This document shows, piece by piece, positions 34,765-43,443 of a stretch of DNA of 64,000 nucleotides (positions within the stretch are counted from its first letter, which is position 1; every line of letters starts with the position of its first letter). Under the pieces are notes generated by a model. The model worked only from the letters and a program-made list of their open reading frames with translations, was not told where the DNA came from and made no database searches. A program made the translations under genes and the position numbers. The stretch is from an uncultured Microbacterium sp. (GTDB lineage: Bacteria; Actinomycetota; Actinomycetes; Actinomycetales; Microbacteriaceae): the NCBI RefSeq assembly GCF_943912325.1, contig NZ_CALTTX010000005.1:1-64000 (forward strand). Direction: 5' to 3'.

Positions 34765-37274
34765 TGGCTCGGAGCGCGAAGAACGCCCCCGAGACGCGGG
34801 CGGAGCGTCGCACGCGTCAAGGCAAGCGGCGCGGCACGCGCCAGGGCGTCGATCTGCGCTTCTTCGCGCTCAACGCCGCCTTCCTGCTCGGGGCGGCCGC
34901 CGTCGCGGCGCTGCAGTGGTGGACGATCTACCGATCGTGGTGGTTTGTCGTGACGATTGCGCTCGCACTCGCGAGTGCGACGGCGATCGCGTTCGTCGGC
35001 GCGACGCGGCGCTGGTCGGCACTGCTCGTCGCCGGTGTCACTGCTGCGGCCTACCTCGTGCTCGGCCTCCCCGCGGGCGCCCCGTCAATGATCACCGATT
35101 CGACGACGCTGCTACCGGGCTTGATCGCCGTCATCACGGCGCCGATCACGGGCTGGAAGAACCTGCTGACGCTCGATCTGCCGCTCGGCGGCTACCAGGC
35201 GACCCTCGCGCCCGTGTTCTTCGCGTTCCTCGTCGTCACGGTGATCTCGCTCTCGCTCGCGTGGCGCTCGACCCGCTTGTGGGCGGCGCCGGCGTTTCTC
35301 GGACTGATCCTGCCGGTCGGCGCCATCGCGTTCGGTTCGTCGACGCTGGCGGGAATCAGCCGCACGGGCAGGAACATCCCGGGCGCGCTCGAGCTGTTCG
35401 TCGGAATCGTCACGCTGCTCGTGCTGACGGGGTGGTTGCTGTGGCGTGTGCGGCACGCCCGGCGCGCGGCGCTCGATCAGGCGCGCCGAGCGAGCGGCGT
35501 GCGGGTGACGGCGCGCTCGCGCCGCACGCTCGCGGGACGCATCGGACTCGGCGCTGCGATGGTCGTCGCCGCGCTCGTCGTCGGAGTGGCGGTGGGCCCG
35601 TGGGCGCTCGCAGGTCAAACGCGCGACGTGCTCCGCACCGACGTCGATCCGCGGCTCGTGTTGCGCTCGACCCTCAGCCCGCTGACCGACTACCGCGCCT
35701 TCTTCGGCGACACGCAATACGACGCCGTGCAGTTCACTGTGTCGACCGACGAGTCCGCAGGCATTGACCGTGTGCGGCTCGCGACGCTGTCGTACTACGA
35801 CGGGCAGGTCATGCGCGCGACCGACCCGGCGGGCGGCGCTCCCGCGTCGACCGCTTTCGTGCGCGTGCCCCAACAGGTCGGCGGCGGTGTCGGCGACCGC
35901 GTCGACGCCGACATTTCGATCGGCGCGTACTCCGGGGTCTGGGTGCCCCAGGTCGGTGCTCTCGAGGCCATCCGGTTCGACGGTGGGTCGCGCGCCGCAC
36001 TGTCGGACGGTTTCTACTACAGTCCCGCCGGGATCACGGGAGTCGAACTCGCCGATCCGGGCTTGCGCTCCGGCATCCGTTATTCCCTCACTTCACGCGT
36101 TCCCGATGAGGCCCCTGATGTCGCGACCCTGACGTCGGTCGGCACGGGCCCCTCTCTTCCCGAAGGTGTCGTGCCCGAATCGCTCCGCGCGTGGATCACG
36201 GCTCAAGAGGTTCCCGGCGGTGGCGCCGGGCTCGCGACCCTGATCGAGCGCCTGCGAGCGCGCGGCTACCTCAGTCATGCGCTGTCGGTCAACGCCGAGG
36301 CTCCCCCCGCGTGGCTGTCAGAACTCGGGAGCAATCCGTTCGAGCCGAGCCGCGCCGGGCACTCGACCGACCGCATCGGCGTGCTCTTCACCCAGCTGCT
36401 GACGAAACAGAACGAGGTCAGCAAAGACTCCGACCCGGCATTGCTCGTCGCCGCGCCGGGCGATGACGAGCAGTTCGCCGTCGCGGGCGCGATGATCGCC
36501 GATCAGCTCGGCTTCCGCTCGCGCGTCGTGCTGGGCGCCCGGCTGCGTTCGACGGATCAGAACCTGCCCGTGTGTCAGAACGGCGCGTGCACGGGCGCCG
36601 CGATGAGCGCGTGGATCGAGGTGCAGGACTCCTCGGGCGCGTGGGCGACGATCGACACGAGCCCGCAGAGCGCATTGCCGCTCGCGCCCGATGTGCAGGA
36701 CCGCCGCGATCCGCAGAACACGACGGATGTGCCGCCCGACCGCGCCGACACGATCCAGCCGCCCGAACCCAATCCCGCCGACGCGGGAAACCCCGATCCG
36801 CCGCGCACCGACGAAGGCATCGATTGGGCGATGATCGGCACGATCGCGCGCATCGCCGGTGTCTCGCTCATCGTGCTGCTGGTGCTGTTCGGACCGTTCC
36901 TCGCGATCGTCGTGGCGAAAGCGCTGCGGCGTCGCTCGCGGCGCAACTCGAGCGATGTCGTCGACCGTTTCGTCGGCGGCTGGGACGAGTACGTCGATGC
37001 GGCGGTGGATGCCGGGCGCACAGCACCCCGCTCGGCGACCCGAACCGAATTCGCGCGCGCCGTCGACCCCGACTCGGCCGCGCCGCTCGCGATTGCCGAA
37101 TGGGCGGATCGTTCGGTTTTCGCCGACGAACGCCCCGACGACCAGGACGGCGATGAATTCTGGCAACTGATCGATCGGGAGCGCCGCGCGCTCATTGCCG
37201 ATCGCGGCAGGTTCGCGCGACTTCGTGCGCGACTCTCGCTGCGATCGTTCACGCGCGGGCTGATCGGTCGGTAG
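34761..37274 (+). CDS. TgpA-like transglutaminase-fold membrane protein lacking catalytic Cys and His
   Basis: 837 residues: several N-terminal helices (about 35-230), one at about 265, a large extracellular part with a transglutaminase-like domain (about 520-640), a Pro/Asp-rich linker, one more helix (about 695) and a cytoplasmic tail. Active members have GDCxQFA, then AHAWVEV, then an Asp. Here the first motif reads GDDEQFAVAGAMIADQLG, with Asp in place of the Cys nucleophile, and the second reads MSAWIEVQDS, with Ser in place of His. Only the Asp (ATIDTSP) is kept. It should be an inactive pseudoenzyme serving as scaffold or binding protein for the MoxR/DUF58 pair. Confidence 0.88.
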   Translation: MMARSAKNAPETRAERRTRQGKRRGTRQGVDLRFFALNAAFLLGAAAVAALQWWTIYRSWWFVVTIALALASATAIAFVGATRRWSALLVAGVTAAAYLVLGLPAGAPSMITDSTTLLPGLIAVITAPITGWKNLLTLDLPLGGYQATLAPVFFAFLVVTVISLSLAWRSTRLWAAPAFLGLILPVGAIAFGSSTLAGISRTGRNIPGALELFVGIVTLLVLTGWLLWRVRHARRAALDQARRASGVRVTARSRRTLAGRIGLGAAMVVAALVVGVAVGPWALAGQTRDVLRTDVDPRLVLRSTLSPLTDYRAFFGDTQYDAVQFTVSTDESAGIDRVRLATLSYYDGQVMRATDPAGGAPASTAFVRVPQQVGGGVGDRVDADISIGAYSGVWVPQVGALEAIRFDGGSRAALSDGFYYSPAGITGVELADPGLRSGIRYSLTSRVPDEAPDVATLTSVGTGPSLPEGVVPESLRAWITAQEVPGGGAGLATLIERLRARGYLSHALSVNAEAPPAWLSELGSNPFEPSRAGHSTDRIGVLFTQLLTKQNEVSKDSDPALLVAAPGDDEQFAVAGAMIADQLGFRSRVVLGARLRSTDQNLPVCQNGACTGAAMSAWIEVQDSSGAWATIDTSPQSALPLAPDVQDRRDPQNTTDVPPDRADTIQPPEPNPADAGNPDPPRTDEGIDWAMIGTIARIAGVSLIVLLVLFGPFLAIVVAKALRRRSRRNSSDVVDRFVGGWDEYVDAAVDAGRTAPRSATRTEFARAVDPDSAAPLAIAEWADRSVFADERPDDQDGDEFWQLIDRERRALIADRGRFARLRARLSLRSFTRGLIGR

Positions 37275-37301
37275 GGTTTCGAATCAAGACAGGAGAGACG
37301 G

Positions 37302-38783
37302 ATGCTTGGTGCAGCTAGCGGCTTGGGCTTCGTGGTCGTGATCGTCGCCGTGATTCAGGTGATCGTCGCACTCGCGATCTACGTGTGGACGGCGCTCGCC
37401 CTCGGCGCCGTGTTCCGCAAGGCGGGCGAGGCCTCGTGGAAGGCGTGGGTGCCGCTCTACAACACCTGGACGCTCTTCACGCTGGGCGGGGTCGCCGGCT
37501 GGTGGGTGCTCGTGATCTTCGGTGGCATCGTGCTCGGCGCGGTCGTCGGCGGGGGTCTGACGGCCGCGAGCCTGGCCTCGCGCTCGGGCGGTCTCGCGAT
37601 CGTCGGCACGATCGTCCAGGCGATCATCATGCTCGCTGCGGCCGCTCTCGCGGTCGTGTTGCTCGTGCGCGTCATGCTCGCCGTGAACCGCTCGTTCGGG
37701 CTTGGCGTGGGCTTCACCGTGCTCGGGGTGCTCGTGCTCCCGGTCTGGGCGAGCATCGTCGGCTGGGGCAGCGCCCGGTGGCTCGGCCCCGTGTCGGCCC
37801 CGGCTCGTGCTGAGGCTCGCGCTGAGGCCCCCGCCGCGGAACGCCCCGCCTACGCCCGCCAAGGCAAGGCCGGGCTCCCGCCCGTACCGCCGCCCCCGCC
37901 CATGCCCGCCGCCCTCGCGGCGAACCGGGCTCCGCAGGCTCCTGCTGCTCCGCACGCCCAGCCCGCCCCGCCGGCGCCATCGACGCCCGCACCGGCATCC
38001 GCTGCGCCCACGGCCGCCGTGCCTGCGGCCGTCCCCTCACCTGCTGCGGCCCCCGCCTCCCCTCCCGCCGTCGCCCCTGCTCCCGCGGCCGCCAATCCCT
38101 GGGCCCCGCCGCTCCCCCCGAACCCGCCGGCCGTCCCTTCGGCACCCGCCGCAACGCCGTCCCCTGCCGCACCGACTCCGGCACCCGCACCCGCACCCGC
38201 ACCCGCACCCGAGGCTGCGCCGGGTGCCTGGGCGCCCCGCCCGGTCGGGCCTATCCCACCGGCATCCCCCGCTCCTGCCGCCGTCGTTGCGCCGCCCGTC
38301 ATCACGCCACCCATCGACGCCCCGATCACTCCCCCGCCCGCGCCTACCGCCCCCGCGCCAGCCCCCGCTCCGGCAGCGCCGCCAGCACCCGACGAGGCAG
38401 ACCCCGAAGACCACACGGTGCTCGTTCCGCGTCGCTCGGCCGCTCCGGTCGTCTGGCGCCTGCTCATGCCGGACGGCGCGAGTGTCGCGCTCGCCGCGAG
38501 CGATGCCGTGCTCGGGCGCAACCCCGCGGCCCCCGCGAGCGCGCCGCACGCGCAGGTCGTGCCGATCGCCGACGCCACTCGCACCGTGTCGAAGACGCAC
38601 GCGCTGCTGCGCCGCACGGGCGAAGGCGACAGCGAGGCGTGGGTCATCACCGACCTCGGTTCGACGAACGGCGTCACGATCGTCGACGTTTCGGGCGCCG
38701 AGAGCCCGGGGCTCGCCGACACTCCCGTCGCGGACCGATTCTTCTTGGGCGACGCCGAATTCTCGCTCACGCGGGAGGCCTGA
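37302..38783 (+). CDS. FHA-domain membrane protein 2 (DUF5684-like helices, Pro/Ala linker, FHA)
   Basis: 493 residues in three parts. Residues 1-165 are four to five membrane helices with the AGEASWKAWVPLYNTW pattern of DUF5684-type proteins. Residues 165-375 are a very Pro/Ala-rich linker with APAPAPAPAP runs. The C-terminal FHA domain (about 390-490) has LGRNP, VSKTHALL and DLGSTNGV. It would place a phosphothreonine-binding module on the inner membrane face. AGGAGAG precedes the ATG. The linker coding DNA is a strong C-rich repeat prone to length variation. Confidence 0.85.
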   Translation: MLGAASGLGFVVVIVAVIQVIVALAIYVWTALALGAVFRKAGEASWKAWVPLYNTWTLFTLGGVAGWWVLVIFGGIVLGAVVGGGLTAASLASRSGGLAIVGTIVQAIIMLAAAALAVVLLVRVMLAVNRSFGLGVGFTVLGVLVLPVWASIVGWGSARWLGPVSAPARAEARAEAPAAERPAYARQGKAGLPPVPPPPPMPAALAANRAPQAPAAPHAQPAPPAPSTPAPASAAPTAAVPAAVPSPAAAPASPPAVAPAPAAANPWAPPLPPNPPAVPSAPAATPSPAAPTPAPAPAPAPAPEAAPGAWAPRPVGPIPPASPAPAAVVAPPVITPPIDAPITPPPAPTAPAPAPAPAAPPAPDEADPEDHTVLVPRRSAAPVVWRLLMPDGASVALAASDAVLGRNPAAPASAPHAQVVPIADATRTVSKTHALLRRTGEGDSEAWVITDLGSTNGVTIVDVSGAESPGLADTPVADRFFLGDAEFSLTREA

Positions 38784-38785
38784 CC

Positions 38786-39637
38786 ATGCCGCCGCGTCGG
38801 GGAGCCCTCGAAGTGCTCGTCGGAGCCCGCAGCGATCGCGGGTTCCGCCGACGCCTCAACGAGGACGCCTGGCTCGCGGCTCATCCCGTGTACCTCGTCG
38901 CCGACGGCATGGGCGGACACGACGCGGGTGACCGCGCGAGCGCCGCCGTCGTTGCCGCGTTCCGCCCGCTGGCAGGACGCTCAGACCTCACCGTCGACGA
39001 CGTCGCCGCGGCTGTCGATGCCGCCCACGCCGCCGTCGATCGGATCTCGCGAGGCACGACGCGGGGGGCGGGCTCGACGCTTGCGGGCATCGTGGCTCTC
39101 GTCCAGGGCGGTCAGCCCCGCTGGCTCGTGTTCTCGATCGGCGATTCGCGCGTGTATCGGATGTGGGGCGGGCGTCTGACACAGCTCACACACGATCACT
39201 CGGTCGTACAGGAGATGATCGATCAGGGCGAACTCGATCCTCGGGATGCCGCGTCGCACAGCGGCCGGAACGTCATCACGCGTGCCGTGGGCGACGGCGG
39301 CAGCGCGCCCGACTACTGGTTGCGCGAGGTCGTGACGGGCGAACGATTCGTGCTCTGCTCGGACGGCCTCTCGGGCGAGCTCGACGACGAGGCCTTGCGG
39401 ATCGCGGCTGTCGGCGGAGGCACCCCCTCGCACACGGCGCAGTCGCTCATCGATCGAGCGCTCGCGCGCGGCGGACGCGACAACATCACCACAATCGTGC
39501 TCGACGTCGTCTCGGGAGGCGCCGGGTGGGAGCCCGACGCCGACGCGGGATTCGGGCCCGCGGGATTCGATATCGACGAGCGCACGGTCGAAGCCGACAC
39601 CGTGACGTCGGGGCGCCGGGGAGGAACAGGTGGCTGA
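38786..39637 (+). CDS. PP2C-family Ser/Thr phosphatase
   Basis: 283 residues with all PPM motifs: RRLNEDAW, VADGMGGHDAGDRAS (metal Asp), TLAGIVAL, FSIGDSRVYR, LCSDGLSGELDDE and GRDNITTIVLDV. It has no membrane helix. It should reverse phosphorylation made by kinases 1 and 2. The ATG at 38786 lies two bases after the previous stop; the longer frame from 38639 lies within the FHA2 gene. Its end overlaps the next start by eight bases. Confidence 0.92.
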   Translation: MPPRRGALEVLVGARSDRGFRRRLNEDAWLAAHPVYLVADGMGGHDAGDRASAAVVAAFRPLAGRSDLTVDDVAAAVDAAHAAVDRISRGTTRGAGSTLAGIVALVQGGQPRWLVFSIGDSRVYRMWGGRLTQLTHDHSVVQEMIDQGELDPRDAASHSGRNVITRAVGDGGSAPDYWLREVVTGERFVLCSDGLSGELDDEALRIAAVGGGTPSHTAQSLIDRALARGGRDNITTIVLDVVSGGAGWEPDADAGFGPAGFDIDERTVEADTVTSGRRGGTGG

Positions 39638-40850
39638 CGCCGACCTGTGTGGCTGGTCCGTGCTCCCCGGCGAGCTCAACGCGTACTTTTCGGGCTCGAT
39701 CGTGGCTCTATTCGCGGGCGATGGTGCGGGCGCCGCAGCCATCGAACGCCTCGAACGGGAGCAGCCGACGACGGCGCTCGGAGCGCTTGATCTGGTCGTC
39801 GCCGAGGGCATCGCGGGCGCTCCAGCGATGTTCATCGGCTCGTTGCGCGCGGGCACGCTCGCCGGCATCGTGCGCGGCGAGATCGTCGTCCGCGTCGAGG
39901 ACGATCGGTGGCACCACGAAATCGTCTCGGCACTCGATGCGCGCACGTGGCGCGAGTTCGCGTTCGAGGGTGCCACCCGTGTGTCGATCGGGCTGATGCC
40001 CGACGGTTCGTCGAGCGCCGACCCCCAGCATCCCGATCCCGTCGACCTGCGCGTCGTATCGAGCGATGAACGACCCGCCGTCACCGGAGCAGCGCGCGTT
40101 GGATCGCTCCGCTGGCGCGCACCACTCGTGACGGTCAACGATGCGCCCCGGTCGGCGGCCACCACGCTTCCCTTCACCGACACCTTCCCCGACAGCCTGT
40201 TCGCGCCGACGAACGATCAGCGCGAGACTCTCGTCGAAACAGCCGCGTTCGGCCGGCCGTTGGCCCATGCGGGCGTCGGCCATCGTGATGCCGATCGCGA
40301 GACGACGCCGGCCGCCCCCCGCACCGCCACGCTGACAGAGGCGCGTGCGGCGATAGACCTCGACGCGACGCCCGCGGGGTTCGTCCCGGCATCCTGGGTC
40401 TCTGCCGTCATCTGCCCCAACGGTCACGCCAATCCGCCCGAACGCGGCACCTGTCGACTCTGCGATGAAGAGCTCTCGGGCGGACGGCTCACGCGCGTGA
40501 CGCGACCCGCGCTCGGCGGCATTCGATTCCCCGATGGTGTCGTTATCCCCATCACCGGGACGATCGTGCTCGGCCGCGCGCCACGCGCCGACGCGACGCG
40601 CGACGACCCGGCGCCCATGCTCGTCACGGTGCCGACGGGCTCGACCGATCTTTCGCGCAACCACCTGCGGATCACGCTCGACGGGTGGAGCGTGCTGGCC
40701 GAGGATCTCGGCTCGACGAACGGCACACGGCTGCGCGGCGCCGACGGCGTCGACCGGCCGCTCCGACCGGGTGAAGCGGCGACGATGAGCGACGGCGACG
40801 TTGTCGAGCTCGGCGGCGCCGTGCTCCTGACTTTCGTGGACGTGCCATGA
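39630..40850 (+). CDS. FHA-domain protein 3 with a zinc ribbon
   Basis: 406 residues. The N-terminal 135 residues resemble those of FHA protein 1 in pattern. A disordered region follows, then a small zinc ribbon (ICPNGHANPPERGTCRLCDE; C, H, C, C) near residue 255, then a C-terminal FHA domain with VLGRAP, DLSRNHLRI and DLGSTNGTRL. GTG start inside the PP2C gene. Soluble. Likely a reader of phosphorylated proteins; the ribbon may add another protein contact. Confidence 0.85.
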   Translation: MADADLCGWSVLPGELNAYFSGSIVALFAGDGAGAAAIERLEREQPTTALGALDLVVAEGIAGAPAMFIGSLRAGTLAGIVRGEIVVRVEDDRWHHEIVSALDARTWREFAFEGATRVSIGLMPDGSSSADPQHPDPVDLRVVSSDERPAVTGAARVGSLRWRAPLVTVNDAPRSAATTLPFTDTFPDSLFAPTNDQRETLVETAAFGRPLAHAGVGHRDADRETTPAAPRTATLTEARAAIDLDATPAGFVPASWVSAVICPNGHANPPERGTCRLCDEELSGGRLTRVTRPALGGIRFPDGVVIPITGTIVLGRAPRADATRDDPAPMLVTVPTGSTDLSRNHLRITLDGWSVLAEDLGSTNGTRLRGADGVDRPLRPGEAATMSDGDVVELGGAVLLTFVDVP

Positions 40851-42601
40851 CTGCGCCCCAACCGCCCGCGATCGCGGGCTTCACCTTCGACGGGCTGCTC
40901 GGCTCGGGCGGATTCGGCGACGTTTTTCGTGCCCAGCAAGAGTTGCCGCGTCGCGAGGTCGCGATCAAGGTGTTGCGCGCGCCCGTGCGCGACGACGACA
41001 CCCGTGCGCGCTTCGAGGCCGAAGCGAACGCGACAGCCGCCCTGTCGTCGCACCCCGCAATCGTGACCGTGCACTTCGCCTCCGTCACCGACGACGACCG
41101 GCCCTACCTCGTCATGGAGTACTGCTCGCGTCCGACGCTCGCGGCGCGGTATCGCGCGCGGCCCCTCGCCGTTTCCGAGGTGTTGCAGACGATGATTCGG
41201 CTCGCCGGAGCCGTTGAGACGGCGCACCGTGCAGGCATCCTTCACGGCGATATCAAGCCCGCCAACATCCTCACGACCGACTACGGCTGGCCCGCGCTGA
41301 CCGATTTCGGGCTGTCGACGTTGATCGGCGAGGACGATCGCGAGATCGAGGCGGTCTCGGTGCCGTGGGCCGCACCCGAAGTCGTGTCGGGACGAGGTCA
41401 CGATCATCGCGCCGACATCTATTCGCTCGGCGCCACGGCCTACACGCTGCTCGCGGGGCACTCACCGTTCGCGACGGCCGATTCGTCCGGGCAATTGAGC
41501 GATGACGGTGTCGACACGGCGGCGTTCGTCTCGCGCGTGCTCGCGACGCTTGCCCCGCCGATTTCGCGTGATGACGTGCCCGAGCCGCTCGAACGGCTCA
41601 TCGCTCTGACGCTCGCGAAGGACCCGGCTGATCGTCCGCAGACCGCCTCCGCTTTCGCGCGCGCGTTGCAGAGGATCGAGCAGGACCTGCGGCTGCCCGC
41701 GACTCCCGTCGACGTTCCGGCGGCGCCCGTCACCGACCTGTATGACGACGTCGAGTCGGAGGCGACTCGCTTCGTCGCGCGCGCGTCGTCGGATTCCGCG
41801 AGAGAGGAACCCGCGGCGGAGTCGGCGGCGATCGCCCCTTGGGGCGAGGGTGATGGGGAGATGGATGCCGGTGGGGATACCGGCGCCGAGGCGGATGACG
41901 ACGGGCACACGCGCCTCGCATTCCGCTCGGCAGCACCGCCTGCTCCGTCGGCTACTCCCCGCTCTCTCGTGGCCGACGCGGGCTCACCCCACGGCGATGA
42001 TCTCGCGGAGGGCACCGTGCGGGTAGACCGGCGTGCCGAACTGCTCGCGAGCACGGAGGCTGCGTACCGCGGCGAACCGAGCGCCTTCGCTGCCAGCGCC
42101 CCCGCAGGTGTGGCAGCCGAGGACGCCGACGATGCGACGCGCTTGACGGCGCCGCCGAAACGCGCTCATGCCGAGAGCGGCCAGGCTCCGGCCTTCACCG
42201 CTTCTCCGGCCTTCACCTCGGCGCCGGCCGCCCCCGCGCGACCGATCTCGGTCAACGAGCTGAACGACCGGACCGTGGCCGATCCGAGCCGCATTCCCGT
42301 CGCGAAGATCGCGGGGCAACGCCGTGCCTACGATCCGGGAGTCGACGGCATCGCGGCCGAGCGCTACGAAGCGCGAGAGGTCATCGACGCTCCGATCTTC
42401 CGCTCGTCGCCCGATCTCGAGCGCGAGCGAGCCGAGCGCGAGCAGGCCGCGAAAGAGGAGCGTCGGGCTGCGGCCGCCGAAGCCGAGGCGCGGCGGCGGC
42501 GCAGGCGTCGGCTCCGCGTCGGCTACATGGCATTGGGTATCGTGTCTCTCGCGGTGATCGCGGGCGCAGCCTGGCTCATCGTAGCGGCGCTGACCCCCTA
42601 G
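40847..42601 (+). CDS. Ser/Thr protein kinase 2, non-RD, tail-anchored
   Basis: 584 residues. Kinase domain residues 8-280: LGSGGFGDVF, VAIKVL, ILHGDIKPAN, LTDFGLS and AAPEV. The catalytic loop is HGD instead of HRD, so the Arg that usually contacts the phosphorylated activation loop is missing, while the catalytic Asp, Lys and DFG are intact. A 270-residue acidic, disordered linker with possible target threonines follows, then a charged helix (about 520-550) and a C-terminal membrane helix (VGYMALGIVSLAVIAGAAW). ATG start overlaps the FHA3 stop (ATGA). Confidence 0.88.
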   Translation: MTAPQPPAIAGFTFDGLLGSGGFGDVFRAQQELPRREVAIKVLRAPVRDDDTRARFEAEANATAALSSHPAIVTVHFASVTDDDRPYLVMEYCSRPTLAARYRARPLAVSEVLQTMIRLAGAVETAHRAGILHGDIKPANILTTDYGWPALTDFGLSTLIGEDDREIEAVSVPWAAPEVVSGRGHDHRADIYSLGATAYTLLAGHSPFATADSSGQLSDDGVDTAAFVSRVLATLAPPISRDDVPEPLERLIALTLAKDPADRPQTASAFARALQRIEQDLRLPATPVDVPAAPVTDLYDDVESEATRFVARASSDSAREEPAAESAAIAPWGEGDGEMDAGGDTGAEADDDGHTRLAFRSAAPPAPSATPRSLVADAGSPHGDDLAEGTVRVDRRAELLASTEAAYRGEPSAFAASAPAGVAAEDADDATRLTAPPKRAHAESGQAPAFTASPAFTSAPAAPARPISVNELNDRTVADPSRIPVAKIAGQRRAYDPGVDGIAAERYEAREVIDAPIFRSSPDLERERAEREQAAKEERRAAAAEAEARRRRRRRLRVGYMALGIVSLAVIAGAAWLIVAALTP

Positions 42602-42636
42602 GCCACGCCGGATCGTCGCCGGGGAGGGCACGCAGC

Positions 42637-43443
42637 ATGAGCGAACCGCATACACGCATCAGTCCGCGTGTCGACCATGTCGCGACGCGTGCGTTGACGG
42701 TCGACTTCGTCGGCGAAAGCTTCGTACCCGATCCCGACGCCGTCTTCTCGATTGGTCGCGAGGGCGACCTCGTCGTCGATGAGAATCCCTACTTGCATCG
42801 ACGCCTGTTGACGCTTCACCGCGAGCAAGAGATGTGGTGGTTGAGCAACACGGGTCAGACGATCTCGGTCAGCCTCTCGACAGGCGACGGCACGTACCAG
42901 GCGGTGCTCGGTCCCGGCGCGCGTGTGCCGGTGCTCTTTCCCCGCCTCGTGCTGCTGTTCACCGCAGGGCCCTTCACCTACGAGCTCGAGATTCGCAATC
43001 CTCACGCCTCGTTCGTGTCGAGCGTCGCGGCGCCAGCCGACAGCGACGGTGACGAGACGATCGGCGGAGTAACCCTCACGCCGGCGCAGAAGCTGCTGCT
43101 GCTGTCGCTCGCCGAGCCGCTCTTGCGCGATGGCGTCGTGGGTTCGAGCCAGATCCCGTCGTCGGCGCAGGCAGCCGAGAGACTCGGCTGGCCCCTGACG
43201 ACCTTCAACCGCAAGCTCGACAATGTCTGCGACAAGCTCGCGCGCCAGGGCGTACAGGGCCTGCGCGGGGGCGCGGGTCGCCTAGCCACCAACCGTCGCG
43301 CGCGACTCGTCGAGCACGCCGTGCTCTCGCGGCTCGTGGTTCCCGAAGACCTGCCGCTCCTCGAGCTCGCTCAGCAAGAAGCGGCGCAGGATGCCTCGGC
43401 GAACGCCATTCCCACGACGTCGGGCGGCGCCGGGGTCAGTTGA
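42637..43443 (+). CDS. Degenerate FHA domain fused to a helix-turn-helix
   Basis: 268 residues. Residues 20-130 have an FHA-like layout (FSIGREGDLVVDENPYLHRR), but the Ser-x-x-His and the final Asn-Gly are not conserved, so phosphothreonine binding is doubtful. Residues 145-230 form a wHTH-like segment (LTPAQKLLLLSLAEPLL, then SAQAAERLGWPLTTFNRKLDNV). It could link the signalling cluster to transcription or to a non-DNA partner. It is last in the cluster, 35 bases after kinase 2, with GGGGAGGG upstream, and its stop overlaps the convergent aldo/keto reductase by eight bases. Confidence 0.75.
   Translation: MSEPHTRISPRVDHVATRALTVDFVGESFVPDPDAVFSIGREGDLVVDENPYLHRRLLTLHREQEMWWLSNTGQTISVSLSTGDGTYQAVLGPGARVPVLFPRLVLLFTAGPFTYELEIRNPHASFVSSVAAPADSDGDETIGGVTLTPAQKLLLLSLAEPLLRDGVVGSSQIPSSAQAAERLGWPLTTFNRKLDNVCDKLARQGVQGLRGGAGRLATNRRARLVEHAVLSRLVVPEDLPLLELAQQEAAQDASANAIPTTSGGAGVS

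Noticed and set aside
38160..38220. CRISPR-like or tandem repeat
   Set aside because: The repeated GCACCC units encode the Pro/Ala linker of FHA protein 2; there are no spacers or palindromic repeats. No CRISPR array was seen in the window.
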